Source of the DNA: Methylobacterium sp. J-078
GTDB taxonomy: Bacteria > Pseudomonadota > Alphaproteobacteria > Rhizobiales > Beijerinckiaceae
Reading direction: 5' to 3'
NCBI RefSeq assembly: GCF_022829285.1
Contig: NZ_JAKSYI010000094.1
Span: 1 to 64,000, forward strand
Length of the DNA: 64,000 nt
This document shows positions 54,651 through 63,024 of this stretch, piece by piece (the stretch's first letter is position 1; each line of letters starts with the position of its first letter). Under the pieces are notes generated by a model. That model was not told the origin of the DNA. It saw only the letters and a program-made list of their open reading frames with translations, and did not search any database. Made by a program: the position numbers and the translations under genes.

Positions 54651-55526
54651 TCAATCCGGTCTGAAACACACGACGCGGGCATGGCCCGTAAGGTCACGCG
54701 TGATCCGCCCCGGCCCGAACCCGGCCTCCAGCCCCAGCCGCTGAACGGGGTCAGCCTGATCGTAACCGATCTCGAACGCCAGCGTGCCGCCCGGCGCGAG
54801 GCGGGCCGGTCCCAGGGTCAGACTGCGTAGGATGTGGCGATACGCATCGAGCCCGTCGGTTCCGCCGTCGAGGGCGGCCAGGGGATCGTGGCACCTGACC
54901 TCCACGGCGAGGCCCGGAATCGCCGGGCTGGCGATGTAGGGCGGGTTCGAGACGACGAGATCGAAGGCGCCGTGCAGGCCGGCCGTCCAGTCGGCCTGGA
55001 CGAAGGCCGCCCGCCGGCCGACGCCGTTCCGGTCCGCGTTGGTCCGGGCCTGCACCAGGGCCGCATGAGCGCGGTCGATGCCGATTCCGAAGGCGTTCCG
55101 CAATTCGCTGAGGAGCGCCACGAGGATGCAGCCCGAGCCCGTGCCGAGGTCGAGGACGCGTAAGGGGCGGCGACGGTCGGCCTGGGCGGCGAGGGCCACC
55201 TCCACCAGGGTCTCGGTGTCGGTGCGGGGCACCAGGGTCTCCGGGCAAAGCCCGAAGGGCAGGCCCCAGAACTCCCAGGCGCCGACGATGCGTGCCACGG
55301 GCTCGCCGGAAAGTCGCCGCGCCAGGCCCGCTTCGAGCCGGTCCGCATCGGGCGTGCCCAGCGGCCGGTCGCCGTGCAGGATGAGCTCGGTCGTGTTGAG
55401 CCCGAGCAGGTCGAGGACGAGGAAGCGGGCATCGTTGCCGAGGATGCCCTTCGCCGCCAACGCCTCCGTCATCTGCTTGAGGGCCGCGCTGCGGCTGAGT
55501 GTCGGATCGAAGCGCATCGTGGGCAT
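54651..55526 (-). CDS. prmC: Release-factor glutamine methyltransferase PrmC (HemK)
   Basis: 291-aa SAM-dependent enzyme that methylates the glutamine of the GGQ motif in release factors RF1 and RF2. An N-terminal helical domain (1-90), SAM motif VLDLGTGSGCILVALL, and the catalytic NPPY (in DLVVSNPPYIASP) are all present. ATG at 55526 is 20 bases after the prfA stop, so substrate (PrfA) and modifier are co-transcribed. An ATG at 55517 is also possible. Confidence 0.96.
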   Translation of the reverse strand: MPTMRFDPTLSRSAALKQMTEALAAKGILGNDARFLVLDLLGLNTTELILHGDRPLGTPDADRLEAGLARRLSGEPVARIVGAWEFWGLPFGLCPETLVPRTDTETLVEVALAAQADRRRPLRVLDLGTGSGCILVALLSELRNAFGIGIDRAHAALVQARTNADRNGVGRRAAFVQADWTAGLHGAFDLVVSNPPYIASPAIPGLAVEVRCHDPLAALDGGTDGLDAYRHILRSLTLGPARLAPGGTLAFEIGYDQADPVQRLGLEAGFGPGRITRDLTGHARVVCFRPD

Positions 55527-55546
55527 GCCGGACGCCGCCCGCGCCG

Positions 55547-56632
55547 TCAGGCCATGCCCTCGGCCGCCAGCAGTTCCGCCTGATGTTCGGTGACGAGGGC
55601 GTCGACGAGTTCGTCCAGCGCCTCGCCGGCCAGGACCTCTTCCAGCTTGTAGAGGGTCAGGTTGATGCGGTGGTCGGTGACGCGGGCCTGGGGGAAGTTG
55701 TAGGTGCGGATCCGCTCGGAGCGGTCGCCGGAGCCGACCTGCGACTTGCGGTCGGCGGCCCGGGCCGCGTCCTTGGCGGTGCGCTCGGCGTCGTAGAGCT
55801 TGGAGCGTAGCAGCGACATCGCCCGGGCGCGGTTCTTGTGCTGCGAGCGCTCCTCCTGGACGAAGATGACGATGCCGCTCGGCATGTGGGTGATGCGGAT
55901 CGCCGATTCGGTCTTGTTGACGTGCTGTCCGCCGGCGCCCTGCGAACGCATGGTGTCGATCTTCAGGTCGGCATCGTTGATCACGATGTCGACCTCCTCG
56001 GCCTCCGGCAGCACCGCCACCGTGGCGGCGGAGGTGTGGATGCGCCCCTGGGTCTCGGTGTCGGGCACGCGCTGCACCCGGTGGGCACCGCTCTCGAACT
56101 TCAGGCGGGCGAACACGCCTTTGCCCTTCACCTCGGCGATGACTTCCCGGTAGCCGCCGACGGTGCCCTCGCTCTCGGAGATCACCTCGACCTTCCAGCC
56201 CTTGGCGTCGGCGTACTTGGCATACATGCGGAAGAGATCGCCGGCGAAGAGGGCGGCCTCGTCGCCGCCGGTGCCGGCCCGGATTTCCAGGATGGCGCTC
56301 TTCTCGTCCGCCGAATCCTTGGGCAGAAGGATGAGCTGAAGCGCGCGGTGGGCGGCCTCCAGCCCGGCCTCGGCCTCCGGCTTCTCGTCGGCGGCCAGCG
56401 CCCGCATCTCGGAATCGCTGCCCGGCTCGTCGATCAGCGCCTCGATGTCGGCGAGATTCCGCGCCGCCGCGCGATAGGCGTGGATCGCGGCGACGACGCC
56501 CTCCAACTCCGACAACTCGCGCGACAACTGCACGAACGTGTCGGAATCGGCCGAGCCGGCGCTCAGCGTGGCGGTGACGATGTCGTGGCGCGTCAGGATC
56601 GCGTCGAGACGGTCGGGAGGAATTGGGGTCAT
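55547..56632 (-). CDS. prfA: Peptide chain release factor 1
   Basis: 361-aa translation terminator that reads UAA and UAG and releases the peptide. The GGQ motif lies in [21 protein letters not shown], methylated by PrmC in relatives. The specificity loop region ([33 protein letters not shown]) contains the PxT-type sequence PDT of RF1. Length is standard. It lies between ptsP and prmC, the conserved alphaproteobacterial order. Confidence 0.97.
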   Translation of the reverse strand: MTPIPPDRLDAILTRHDIVTATLSAGSADSDTFVQLSRELSELEGVVAAIHAYRAAARNLADIEALIDEPGSDSEMRALAADEKPEAEAGLEAAHRALQLILLPKDSADEKSAILEIRAGTGGDEAALFAGDLFRMYAKYADAKGWKVEVISESEGTVGGYREVIAEVKGKGVFARLKFESGAHRVQRVPDTETQGRIHTSAATVAVLPEAEEVDIVINDADLKIDTMRSQGAGGQHVNKTESAIRITHMPSGIVIFVQEERSQHKNRARAMSLLRSKLYDAERTAKDAARAADRKSQVGSGDRSERIRTYNFPQARVTDHRINLTLYKLEEVLAGEALDELVDALVTEHQAELLAAEGMA

Positions 56633-56732
56633 CGCCCTTCGGAAACTCTCATGGGGACAAGGGCTCGTCGGGCCGGAGGCCTCATTCGACGACGGGGCCG
56701 CGGCACGACCCGTTCAGATAGGCACGCCGGAC

Positions 56733-58997
56733 CTAAATTGGCACACCGTGCGCCTTCGCGAAGGCGGCCAGCGTTGGGCGGAGGGAGGCACCGTCCCCCG
56801 CACGGGCGAGTTCGGTGTCGATCAGCGCCGCCACCGCCTTGGCGTCGAGGCCCAGCACCATGGCCTTCACGGGGCCGATGGCGGCGGGCGACATCGAGAG
56901 GTTGCGGAAGCCGAGCCCGATCAGCGCCATGGCCTCCAGCGGACGCCCGCCGATCTCGCCGCAGACGGTGGCAGGGCAGCCGGCCGCGGCCGCTCGCTCG
57001 GCAATGACACGGAAGGCCCGCAGGGCCGGAACGCTCAGGGTGTCGAAGCGGTCGGCGACGCGGCGGTTCTCGCGGTCCACCGCGAACAGGAACTGCATGA
57101 GGTCGTTTGAGCCCACCGACAGGAAGTCGGCGGCCTTGGAGATCTCGTCGATCTGGAACAGGAGCGAGGGCACCTCCACCATCACGCCGAGCTTGCAGTC
57201 GCTGGGCAGGGCATGGCCGTGCCGGCGCAGGTGCGCCTTCTCGCGCTCGACGATGGCCTTGGCGCGGGTGAACTCGTCCACCGTGGCCACCATCGGGAAC
57301 ATGATCTTGAGGGGGCGCCCGCCAGCCGCCTTCAGGAGCGCACGCAGCTGCACCCTGAGGAGGGCGGGCCGGTCGAGACCGATGCGGATCGCGCGCCAGC
57401 CGAGCGCCGGATTCTCCTCCTCGAGGGCCGGCATGTAGGGCAGGATCTTGTCGCCGCCGATGTCGAGGGTGCGGATCGTGACGGGCAGGTCGCCGGTGGC
57501 GGCGAACACCGCCTCGTAGAGCGTCTGCTGCTCGGCGGCCGAGGGCATGCGCTGGGCCACCATGAACTGCAGCTCGGTGCGGAACAGGCCGATGCCGTCC
57601 GCGCCGGTCTCGTGCAGGTGGCTCAGGTCGATGAGGAGGCCGGCATTCAGCTGCAGGCCGATCTTGGTGCCGTCGAGGGTGACGGCCGGCACGTCGCGAA
57701 GGGCCCGGTACTGCTCCTGCCGACGGGCGCGCAGGCGCACCATCTCGGCATAGGCCGCCTCGATCTCGGGGCCGGGCCGCACCTGGATCTCGCCCGTGGC
57801 TCCGTCCACGATGATCGCGTCACCGGCATCGCAAAGCGCGGTGGCGTTGGCGATCTCGCCCACCGCCGGGATGCCGAGGGCGCGGGCCACGATGGCGATG
57901 TGGCTCGTCGGCCCGCCTTCCTCCAGCACGACGCCGCGCAGGGCCGTGCGGTCGTAGTCGAGGAGGGCCGCCGGGCCCATGGAGCGCGCCACCAGGATCG
58001 CGTTCTCGGGCAGGACGCGCTGCGCGCCGTTGCCCTCCGCGCCGATCAGGGTGCGCAGCAGGCGGTTGGCGAGATCGTCGAGGTCGTGCAGGCGGTCCCG
58101 GAGATAGGGGTCGCTCTGGCGCATCATCCGAGCGCGGTTGTCCGACTGGACGCGCTCGACGGCGGCCTCGGCGGTGAGGCCCGAATGCACGGCCTCGCGC
58201 ATCCGGCGCAGCCAGCCCTTGTCGTGGGCGAACATGCGCACCGTCTCCAGCACCTCGCGGGATTCCCCCGTGCCGATGCTGTCGCCGCGCTCGACGAGAT
58301 CGTCGATGGCCGAGCGGACTTCGCCGATGGCCTGCTCCAGGCGCTCGACCTCGCGGTCCACGTTCTCGGCGATGAGCTGCTTGATGACGATGCGCGGCTC
58401 GTGCAGCACCACGTGCCCGAGGCCGATGCCGTCGGCCAGCGCCACGCCGCGCTGGCTCACCGCCCGGCGCGCGGCCGAGCCGGCCCCCGGCGCCAGCGCC
58501 TGCAACTCGCCCGACGCGATCATCTCCGAGAGCACCATGGCGGTGGTCTGGAGCGCTTCGATCTCTTCCTCGGAATAGACCCGGTAGGTCTTGTTCTGGA
58601 CGACGAGGACGCCGAGGGTGTTGCCCGCGCGCAGGAGCGGGACGCCCAGGAAGGCGTGGTAGGCCTCCTCGCCCGTCTCCGGGCGGTAGGAGAAGGACGG
58701 GTGCGACTGGGCGTCGGAGAGCGAGAGCGGCTCGGCGGTCTTGGCGATGAGGCCGACGAGACCCTCGTCCGCCCGCAGGCGGGTCAGGTGGACAGCCTCG
58801 CGATTGAGACCCTCGGTTGCAAACAGTTCGAGGATGTTGTCATCGCTGAGCACGTAGACCGAGCACACCTCCGCGATCACGTTGGCGGCGATCAGCGTGA
58901 CGATGCGGTCGAGACGCGCCTGCGGGCTGACCGGCTCCGCCATCGCTTCGCGGAGGCGGCGCAGAAGCAGGCGCGGGCCTCCGGGCGCAGCGGGCAT
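56733..58997 (-). CDS. ptsP: Phosphoenolpyruvate-protein phosphotransferase PtsP (EI-Ntr)
   Basis: 754-aa first enzyme of the nitrogen PTS. It autophosphorylates from PEP and passes phosphate to NPr. Domain order: GAF (about 25-165), PEP-utilising N-terminal/helical domain, swivelling His domain with active H366 in GGPTSHIAIVARA, and the PEP-binding barrel with LFRTELQFM, VEVPSLLF, FLSVGSNDLMQF and Cys in CGEIGG. The GAF domain separates it from sugar-PTS EI and fits nitrogen-status sensing (glutamine inhibition in relatives), linking functionally with glnE. It follows lysC after 65 bp. Confidence 0.95.
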   Translation of the reverse strand: MPAAPGGPRLLLRRLREAMAEPVSPQARLDRIVTLIAANVIAEVCSVYVLSDDNILELFATEGLNREAVHLTRLRADEGLVGLIAKTAEPLSLSDAQSHPSFSYRPETGEEAYHAFLGVPLLRAGNTLGVLVVQNKTYRVYSEEEIEALQTTAMVLSEMIASGELQALAPGAGSAARRAVSQRGVALADGIGLGHVVLHEPRIVIKQLIAENVDREVERLEQAIGEVRSAIDDLVERGDSIGTGESREVLETVRMFAHDKGWLRRMREAVHSGLTAEAAVERVQSDNRARMMRQSDPYLRDRLHDLDDLANRLLRTLIGAEGNGAQRVLPENAILVARSMGPAALLDYDRTALRGVVLEEGGPTSHIAIVARALGIPAVGEIANATALCDAGDAIIVDGATGEIQVRPGPEIEAAYAEMVRLRARRQEQYRALRDVPAVTLDGTKIGLQLNAGLLIDLSHLHETGADGIGLFRTELQFMVAQRMPSAAEQQTLYEAVFAATGDLPVTIRTLDIGGDKILPYMPALEEENPALGWRAIRIGLDRPALLRVQLRALLKAAGGRPLKIMFPMVATVDEFTRAKAIVEREKAHLRRHGHALPSDCKLGVMVEVPSLLFQIDEISKAADFLSVGSNDLMQFLFAVDRENRRVADRFDTLSVPALRAFRVIAERAAAAGCPATVCGEIGGRPLEAMALIGLGFRNLSMSPAAIGPVKAMVLGLDAKAVAALIDTELARAGDGASLRPTLAAFAKAHGVPI

Positions 58998-59062
58998 GGT
59001 CTCCTCGATCCGGCTTCGGCCTCATCCGGTTGGCGCGCCTGGCGTTCGCGCGCTCCGGGACT

Positions 59063-60298
59063 TCAGGCCTGGTCGAGGCCGTATAGCGAGTGGAGCGTGC
59101 GAACGGCAAGCTCCGTGTAGGCGGCATCGATCAACACGGAGAACTTGATCTCCGACGTCGTGATGGCGCGGATGTTGATGCCCTTCTGCGCCAGGGCGCG
59201 GAAGGCCTTGGCGGCGACGCCCGCGTGGCTGCGCATGCCGACGCCGATGGCCGAGACCTTCACCACGTCGGTGGCGCCCTCGATCTGGCCGAACTCGATC
59301 GCGCCGCTCTGCGCGTCGAGGATCTTGCGGGCGCGCTCGTAATCGGCCGATGGGACCGTGAAGGTCATGTCGGTGGTCGACTGGTCGCCCGACACGGTCT
59401 GGATGATCATGTCGACGTTGATGTTGGCATCCGCCAGCGGTCCGAAGATGGCGGCGGCGATGCCGGGGCTGTCCTTCACGCGGCGAAGCGTGATCTGCGC
59501 CTCGTCTCGGGAGAAGGCGATCCCGGTGATGATCTGCTGTTCCACGATGTCGTCCTCGTCGCAGATGAGGGTGCCGGGCCGGGCATTGTCCGGCGGATCG
59601 AAGGAGGAGCGCACCGTGGTCGGCACGCGGTGGACCATGGCGAGCTCGACGGAGCGGACCTGCAGGACCTTGGCGCCGAGCGACGCCATCTCCAGCATTT
59701 CCTCGAACGTCACGCGCTCCATGCGCTTGGCCTTCTGGACCACGCGCGGATCGGTTGTGTAGACGCCGTCGACGTCGGTGTAGATGTCGCAGCGCTCGGC
59801 GCCGATGGCGGCCGCGATCGCCACGGCGCTGGTGTCGGAGCCGCCGCGGCCCAGGGTGGTGACCCGGCCGGTATCCTGGTGCATGCCCTGGAAGCCGGCG
59901 ATGACCGCGACCTCGCCGCGCTGGAATCCGGCATCGAGGCGGGCGCCGTCGATGCCCTCGATGCGGGCGGAGCCGTGGGCGTCCGAGGTCAGGATCGGGA
60001 TCTGCCAGCCCTGCCAGGAGCGGGCCTTGATGCCGTTCTTCTGGAGCGCGATCGCCAGCAGTCCGGCGGTGACGAGTTCGCCCGAGGCGACCACGGCGTC
60101 GTACTCGGCCTCTTCGTAGATCGGGTTCGCGTCCTTGACCCAGGCGACCAGCTCGTTGGTCTTGCCGGACATGGCCGAGACCACGACGGCCACGTCGTAG
60201 CCGGCCGCGACCTCGCGCGCCACGTGGGCGGCCACGTTGCGGATGCGCTCGACATTCGCGACGGACGTACCGCCGAACTTCATCACCAAACGGGGCAT
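59063..60298 (-). CDS. lysC: Aspartate kinase
   Basis: 411-aa enzyme phosphorylating L-aspartate, the entry to lysine/DAP, threonine and methionine synthesis. Kinase domain with VMKFGGTSVANVERI (K7), ISAMSGKTNELV-like loop, FQGMHQDTGRVTTLGRGGSDTSAVAIA and CDIYTDVDGVYTTDPR. The C-terminal two ACT domains (about 265-405) indicate feedback inhibition. ATG at 60298 chosen by family N-terminus (MPRLVMKFGGTSV). The frame is open to 61273, overlapping ubiG antisense, and that part is not coding. Supplies DAP for MurE. Confidence 0.97.
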   Translation of the reverse strand: MPRLVMKFGGTSVANVERIRNVAAHVAREVAAGYDVAVVVSAMSGKTNELVAWVKDANPIYEEAEYDAVVASGELVTAGLLAIALQKNGIKARSWQGWQIPILTSDAHGSARIEGIDGARLDAGFQRGEVAVIAGFQGMHQDTGRVTTLGRGGSDTSAVAIAAAIGAERCDIYTDVDGVYTTDPRVVQKAKRMERVTFEEMLEMASLGAKVLQVRSVELAMVHRVPTTVRSSFDPPDNARPGTLICDEDDIVEQQIITGIAFSRDEAQITLRRVKDSPGIAAAIFGPLADANINVDMIIQTVSGDQSTTDMTFTVPSADYERARKILDAQSGAIEFGQIEGATDVVKVSAIGVGMRSHAGVAAKAFRALAQKGINIRAITTSEIKFSVLIDAAYTELAVRTLHSLYGLDQA

Positions 60299-60517
60299 GT
60301 TCTCACCAGACGGAGCCTGTCGCGGCCGCGACACATCGCAGGACCCAGGGATTCCGGCATGACCAGAGATTGATCGGGCCGCGGGACGGATTTCCCCGCC
60401 CGGACGGCCTGCCGCGTCGCTTGGCTGCTGTACCGGGCAGGGCTTCGGCGGGTACAAGGGCCGCCCGGGCGTGTCAACAATGGTGCGCGCCCACCCCGCA
60501 CGAGACATGCCGAGACG

Positions 60518-61282
60518 ATGACCGGACCCACAGGTGCCTCCATCGACCGCGACGAGGTCGCCCGCTTCGAGGCCATCGCGGCGACGTGGTGGGACGAGGC
60601 CGGGCCGATGCGGGTGCTGCACCGCTTCAACCCCGTCCGCCTCGCCTACATCCGCGACACGGCCTGTCGGCATTTCGGGCGCGATCCGCACGCCCCCTTC
60701 GCCCTGGACGGCCTGACCGTCGTGGATATCGGGTGCGGCGGCGGCGTGCTGTCCGAGCCGCTGGCCCGCCTCGGCGCGCGGGTGACCGGGCTCGATCCGG
60801 CGCCCACGAACATCAAGGTCGCGCAGGCCCATGCCGATGCGGAGGGCGTACCGGTGGATTATCGCGCCCGCACCATCGAGGACGTGGTGGCCGGGGGCGA
60901 GCGCTTCGACATCGTGCTCGCGATGGAGGTCGTGGAGCACGTCGTCGACATGCCGGCCTTCGTGGCGCAGGCGGCTCGGGCGGTGAAGCCGGGTGGCCTC
61001 CTGTTCGCCGCCACCCTGAACCGGACCCTGCGCTCCTTCGCGCTGGCGATCGTCGGCGCCGAGTACGTGCTCGGCTGGCTGCCCAAGGGCACGCACGACT
61101 GGGACAAGTTCGTGCGCCCCGACGAACTCGCCCGTGCGGTGAATGACGGCGGCCTCACCGTCACCGACACGACCGGCGTGGTGCTCAACCCCCTGGACGG
61201 GTCCTGGCGGGCGAGCCGGGATACGGCGGTGAACTACATGATTACGGCGCAGCGCCCGGTCGGCGCCGGGCACCCGGCCTGA
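60518..61282 (+). CDS. ubiG: Ubiquinone biosynthesis O-methyltransferase UbiG
   Basis: 254-aa SAM-dependent enzyme performing both O-methylations in ubiquinone synthesis. N-terminal EVARFEAIAATWWDEAGPMRVLHRFNPVRLAYI is the UbiG hallmark. SAM motif VVDIGCGGGVLSEPLARLGA and LAMEVVEHVVDMPAFV follow, then NRTLRSFALAIVGAEYVLGWLPKGTHDWDKF near the membrane-interaction region. Divergent from lysC with a 219-bp spacer (60299-60517) in which I see no further gene. ATG at 60518. Confidence 0.96.
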   Translation: MTGPTGASIDRDEVARFEAIAATWWDEAGPMRVLHRFNPVRLAYIRDTACRHFGRDPHAPFALDGLTVVDIGCGGGVLSEPLARLGARVTGLDPAPTNIKVAQAHADAEGVPVDYRARTIEDVVAGGERFDIVLAMEVVEHVVDMPAFVAQAARAVKPGGLLFAATLNRTLRSFALAIVGAEYVLGWLPKGTHDWDKFVRPDELARAVNDGGLTVTDTTGVVLNPLDGSWRASRDTAVNYMITAQRPVGAGHPA

Positions 61283-61332
61283 ACCTTCCGGGGCATGCGC
61301 GGTTGGTCGCCATAGCTCGTGGGAGACCGACC

Positions 61333-61893
61333 TTGCTCGAAAAGATTCCGCACGCCGTGGGCGCCGCCCTGTCCGGCCTGAAGGCCGGGCTCGACAAGAC
61401 CGCCTATCGGACCGCGTTCGCCGCGGTGCCCGAAGGCCTCGCGCTCACCAGCCTGGCCTTCGCGGACGGCAGCCCCATGCCGGCGCGCTTCACGGCCGAT
61501 GGACCGGGCGCATCGCCGCCGTTGGCCTGGACCGGCCTGCCGCCCGGCACGACGCGGGTCGTCCTGCTCTGCGAGGATGCCGGCAGCCCGACGCCCAGCC
61601 CCCTGGTCCACCTGATCGCCTGGAACCTCGACCCCGGAGCGCCGCTGGCGGAGGGCGCGGCGAGCCAGCCCGAATCGGGGCTCGACCTCGGCCAGAACAG
61701 CTTCCTGAAGTCGGGCTGGCTGCCGCCCGACCCACCCACCGGTCACGGGCCCCACGTCTACCTGTTCCAGGCCTATGCCCTCGACCGCGCCCTGGACCTG
61801 CCCGAGCATCCCGGTCGGGGGGCGCTGCTGGAGGCGATGGTGGGACGCGTCCTCGCCAAGGGCAACCTCGCCGGGACCTACGAACGCCCCTGA
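61333..61893 (+). CDS. YbhB/YbcL family Raf-kinase-inhibitor-like (PEBP) protein
   Basis: 186-aa phosphatidylethanolamine-binding-protein fold. MPARFTADGPGASPPLAWTGLP, LLCEDAGSPTPSPLVHLIAWNL and PPTGHGPHVYLFQAYALD match the two ligand-binding motifs of bacterial PEBPs. Role unknown; no signal peptide. The TTG at 61333 is chosen because GGGAG lies about seven bases upstream, giving MLEKIPHAVGAALSGL. The TTG at 61303 has no such support. It lies 50 bp downstream of ubiG on the same strand. Confidence 0.88.
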   Translation: MLEKIPHAVGAALSGLKAGLDKTAYRTAFAAVPEGLALTSLAFADGSPMPARFTADGPGASPPLAWTGLPPGTTRVVLLCEDAGSPTPSPLVHLIAWNLDPGAPLAEGAASQPESGLDLGQNSFLKSGWLPPDPPTGHGPHVYLFQAYALDRALDLPEHPGRGALLEAMVGRVLAKGNLAGTYERP

Positions 61894-61967
61894 CCCGATC
61901 CGGCGCTTGCGCGGGCGCCCGTGCCGGTGCAAGCGCCCGGGAACGAAGTTCAGGCGGAGGTTTGGGC

Positions 61968-62942
61968 ATGAAGGCGCTGCTGTGCACCCGGCTCGGGGGA
62001 CCGGAGGATCTGGAAATCGCGGATCTGCCCGATCCGGTGGCCGGGCCGGGCGAAGCGCTGGTCCGCATCACGCTCGCGGCGCTCAACTTCTTCGACACCC
62101 TGATCATCGCCGGGCGCTACCAGGTGAAGCCCGACCTGTCGTTCTCGCCCGGCGGCGAGGCCTGCGGCGTGATCGAGGCCCTGGGCGACGGGGCCGAGGG
62201 CTTTTCGGTCGGCGACCGCGTCATCGTCCACCAAAAATTCGGCACCTGCCGCGAGCGGATCGCGGTCGCCACCCGCCATCTCACGCCCGTGCCGGCGGGC
62301 GTCTCGGACGAGCAGGCGGCCGGGCTGACCATCACCTACGGCACCTCGCTCCACGCCCTTCGCGACCGCGCCCGGCTGCAGCCCGGCGAGACCCTGGCGG
62401 TGCTCGGCGCCTCCGGCGGCGTCGGCCTCGCGGCGGTGGAACTCGGCGCGATCATGGGGGCCCAGGTCATCGCATGCGCGTCCTCCCCGGAAAAGCTGGC
62501 GACCGCGCAGGCCCACGGCGCCACGCGCACGGTGGACTACGCCGCGGACAACCTGCGCGAGGCCCTGCGCACGCTCACCGACGGGCAGGGCGTCGACGTG
62601 ATCTACGATCCCATCGGCGGCGAGTACGCCGAGCCGGCCCTGCGGTCCCTCGGCTGGAAGGGCCGCTATCTCGTCATCGGCTTCGCGGCCGGCGACATTC
62701 CGCGCATCCCGCTCAACCTGGCGCTTCTCAAGGGAATCGACATCCAGGGCGTGCACTGGGGCGTGTTCGTGGATCGCGAGCCCGAGGCGCACCGGGCCAA
62801 CCAGGAGCAACTGCTCGCCTGGGTGGCGGAGGGGCGCCTCACCGCGAAGGTTCACGGCGTATACCCGCTCGCCGGCTACGCGGCGGCGCTCGGCATCCTC
62901 AAGCGGCGCGAGGCCGTCGGGAAGGTGCTGCTGCGGCTGTGA
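61968..62942 (+). CDS. NADPH:quinone oxidoreductase family (zinc-independent MDR)
   Basis: 324-aa medium-chain reductase/dehydrogenase. GroES-like N-terminus (MKALLCTRLGGPEDLEIADLP, NFFDTLIIAGRYQ), then the NADPH Rossmann site VLGASGGVGLAAVELGAIMGAQVIA. Structural and catalytic zinc-ligand cysteines are lacking, as in QOR-type enzymes. The substrate may be a quinone or an enoyl compound. GGAGG is eight bases before ATG 61968. It converges with the PfkB gene. Confidence 0.92.
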   Translation: MKALLCTRLGGPEDLEIADLPDPVAGPGEALVRITLAALNFFDTLIIAGRYQVKPDLSFSPGGEACGVIEALGDGAEGFSVGDRVIVHQKFGTCRERIAVATRHLTPVPAGVSDEQAAGLTITYGTSLHALRDRARLQPGETLAVLGASGGVGLAAVELGAIMGAQVIACASSPEKLATAQAHGATRTVDYAADNLREALRTLTDGQGVDVIYDPIGGEYAEPALRSLGWKGRYLVIGFAAGDIPRIPLNLALLKGIDIQGVHWGVFVDREPEAHRANQEQLLAWVAEGRLTAKVHGVYPLAGYAAALGILKRREAVGKVLLRL

Positions 62943-62951
62943 ACGCCGACC

Positions 62952-62975
62952 CCGCGCGGGATGGTCCCCGCGCGG
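62952..62975. terminator. Hairpin between convergent genes
   Basis: CCGCGCGGG (62952-62960) and CCCGCGCGG (62967-62975) form a 9-bp perfect stem ten bases after the oxidoreductase stop. No T-run follows. Confidence 0.45.
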
Positions 62976-63024
62976 ACCCCGGGGGCCGCCGACCCGGGAA
63001 CGCCCCGCGCTCGACGGGACGGCG

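Noticed and set aside
60299..61273. Upstream extension of the lysC frame
   Set aside because: Runs antisense to ubiG, and aspartate kinases begin at MPRLVMKFGG.
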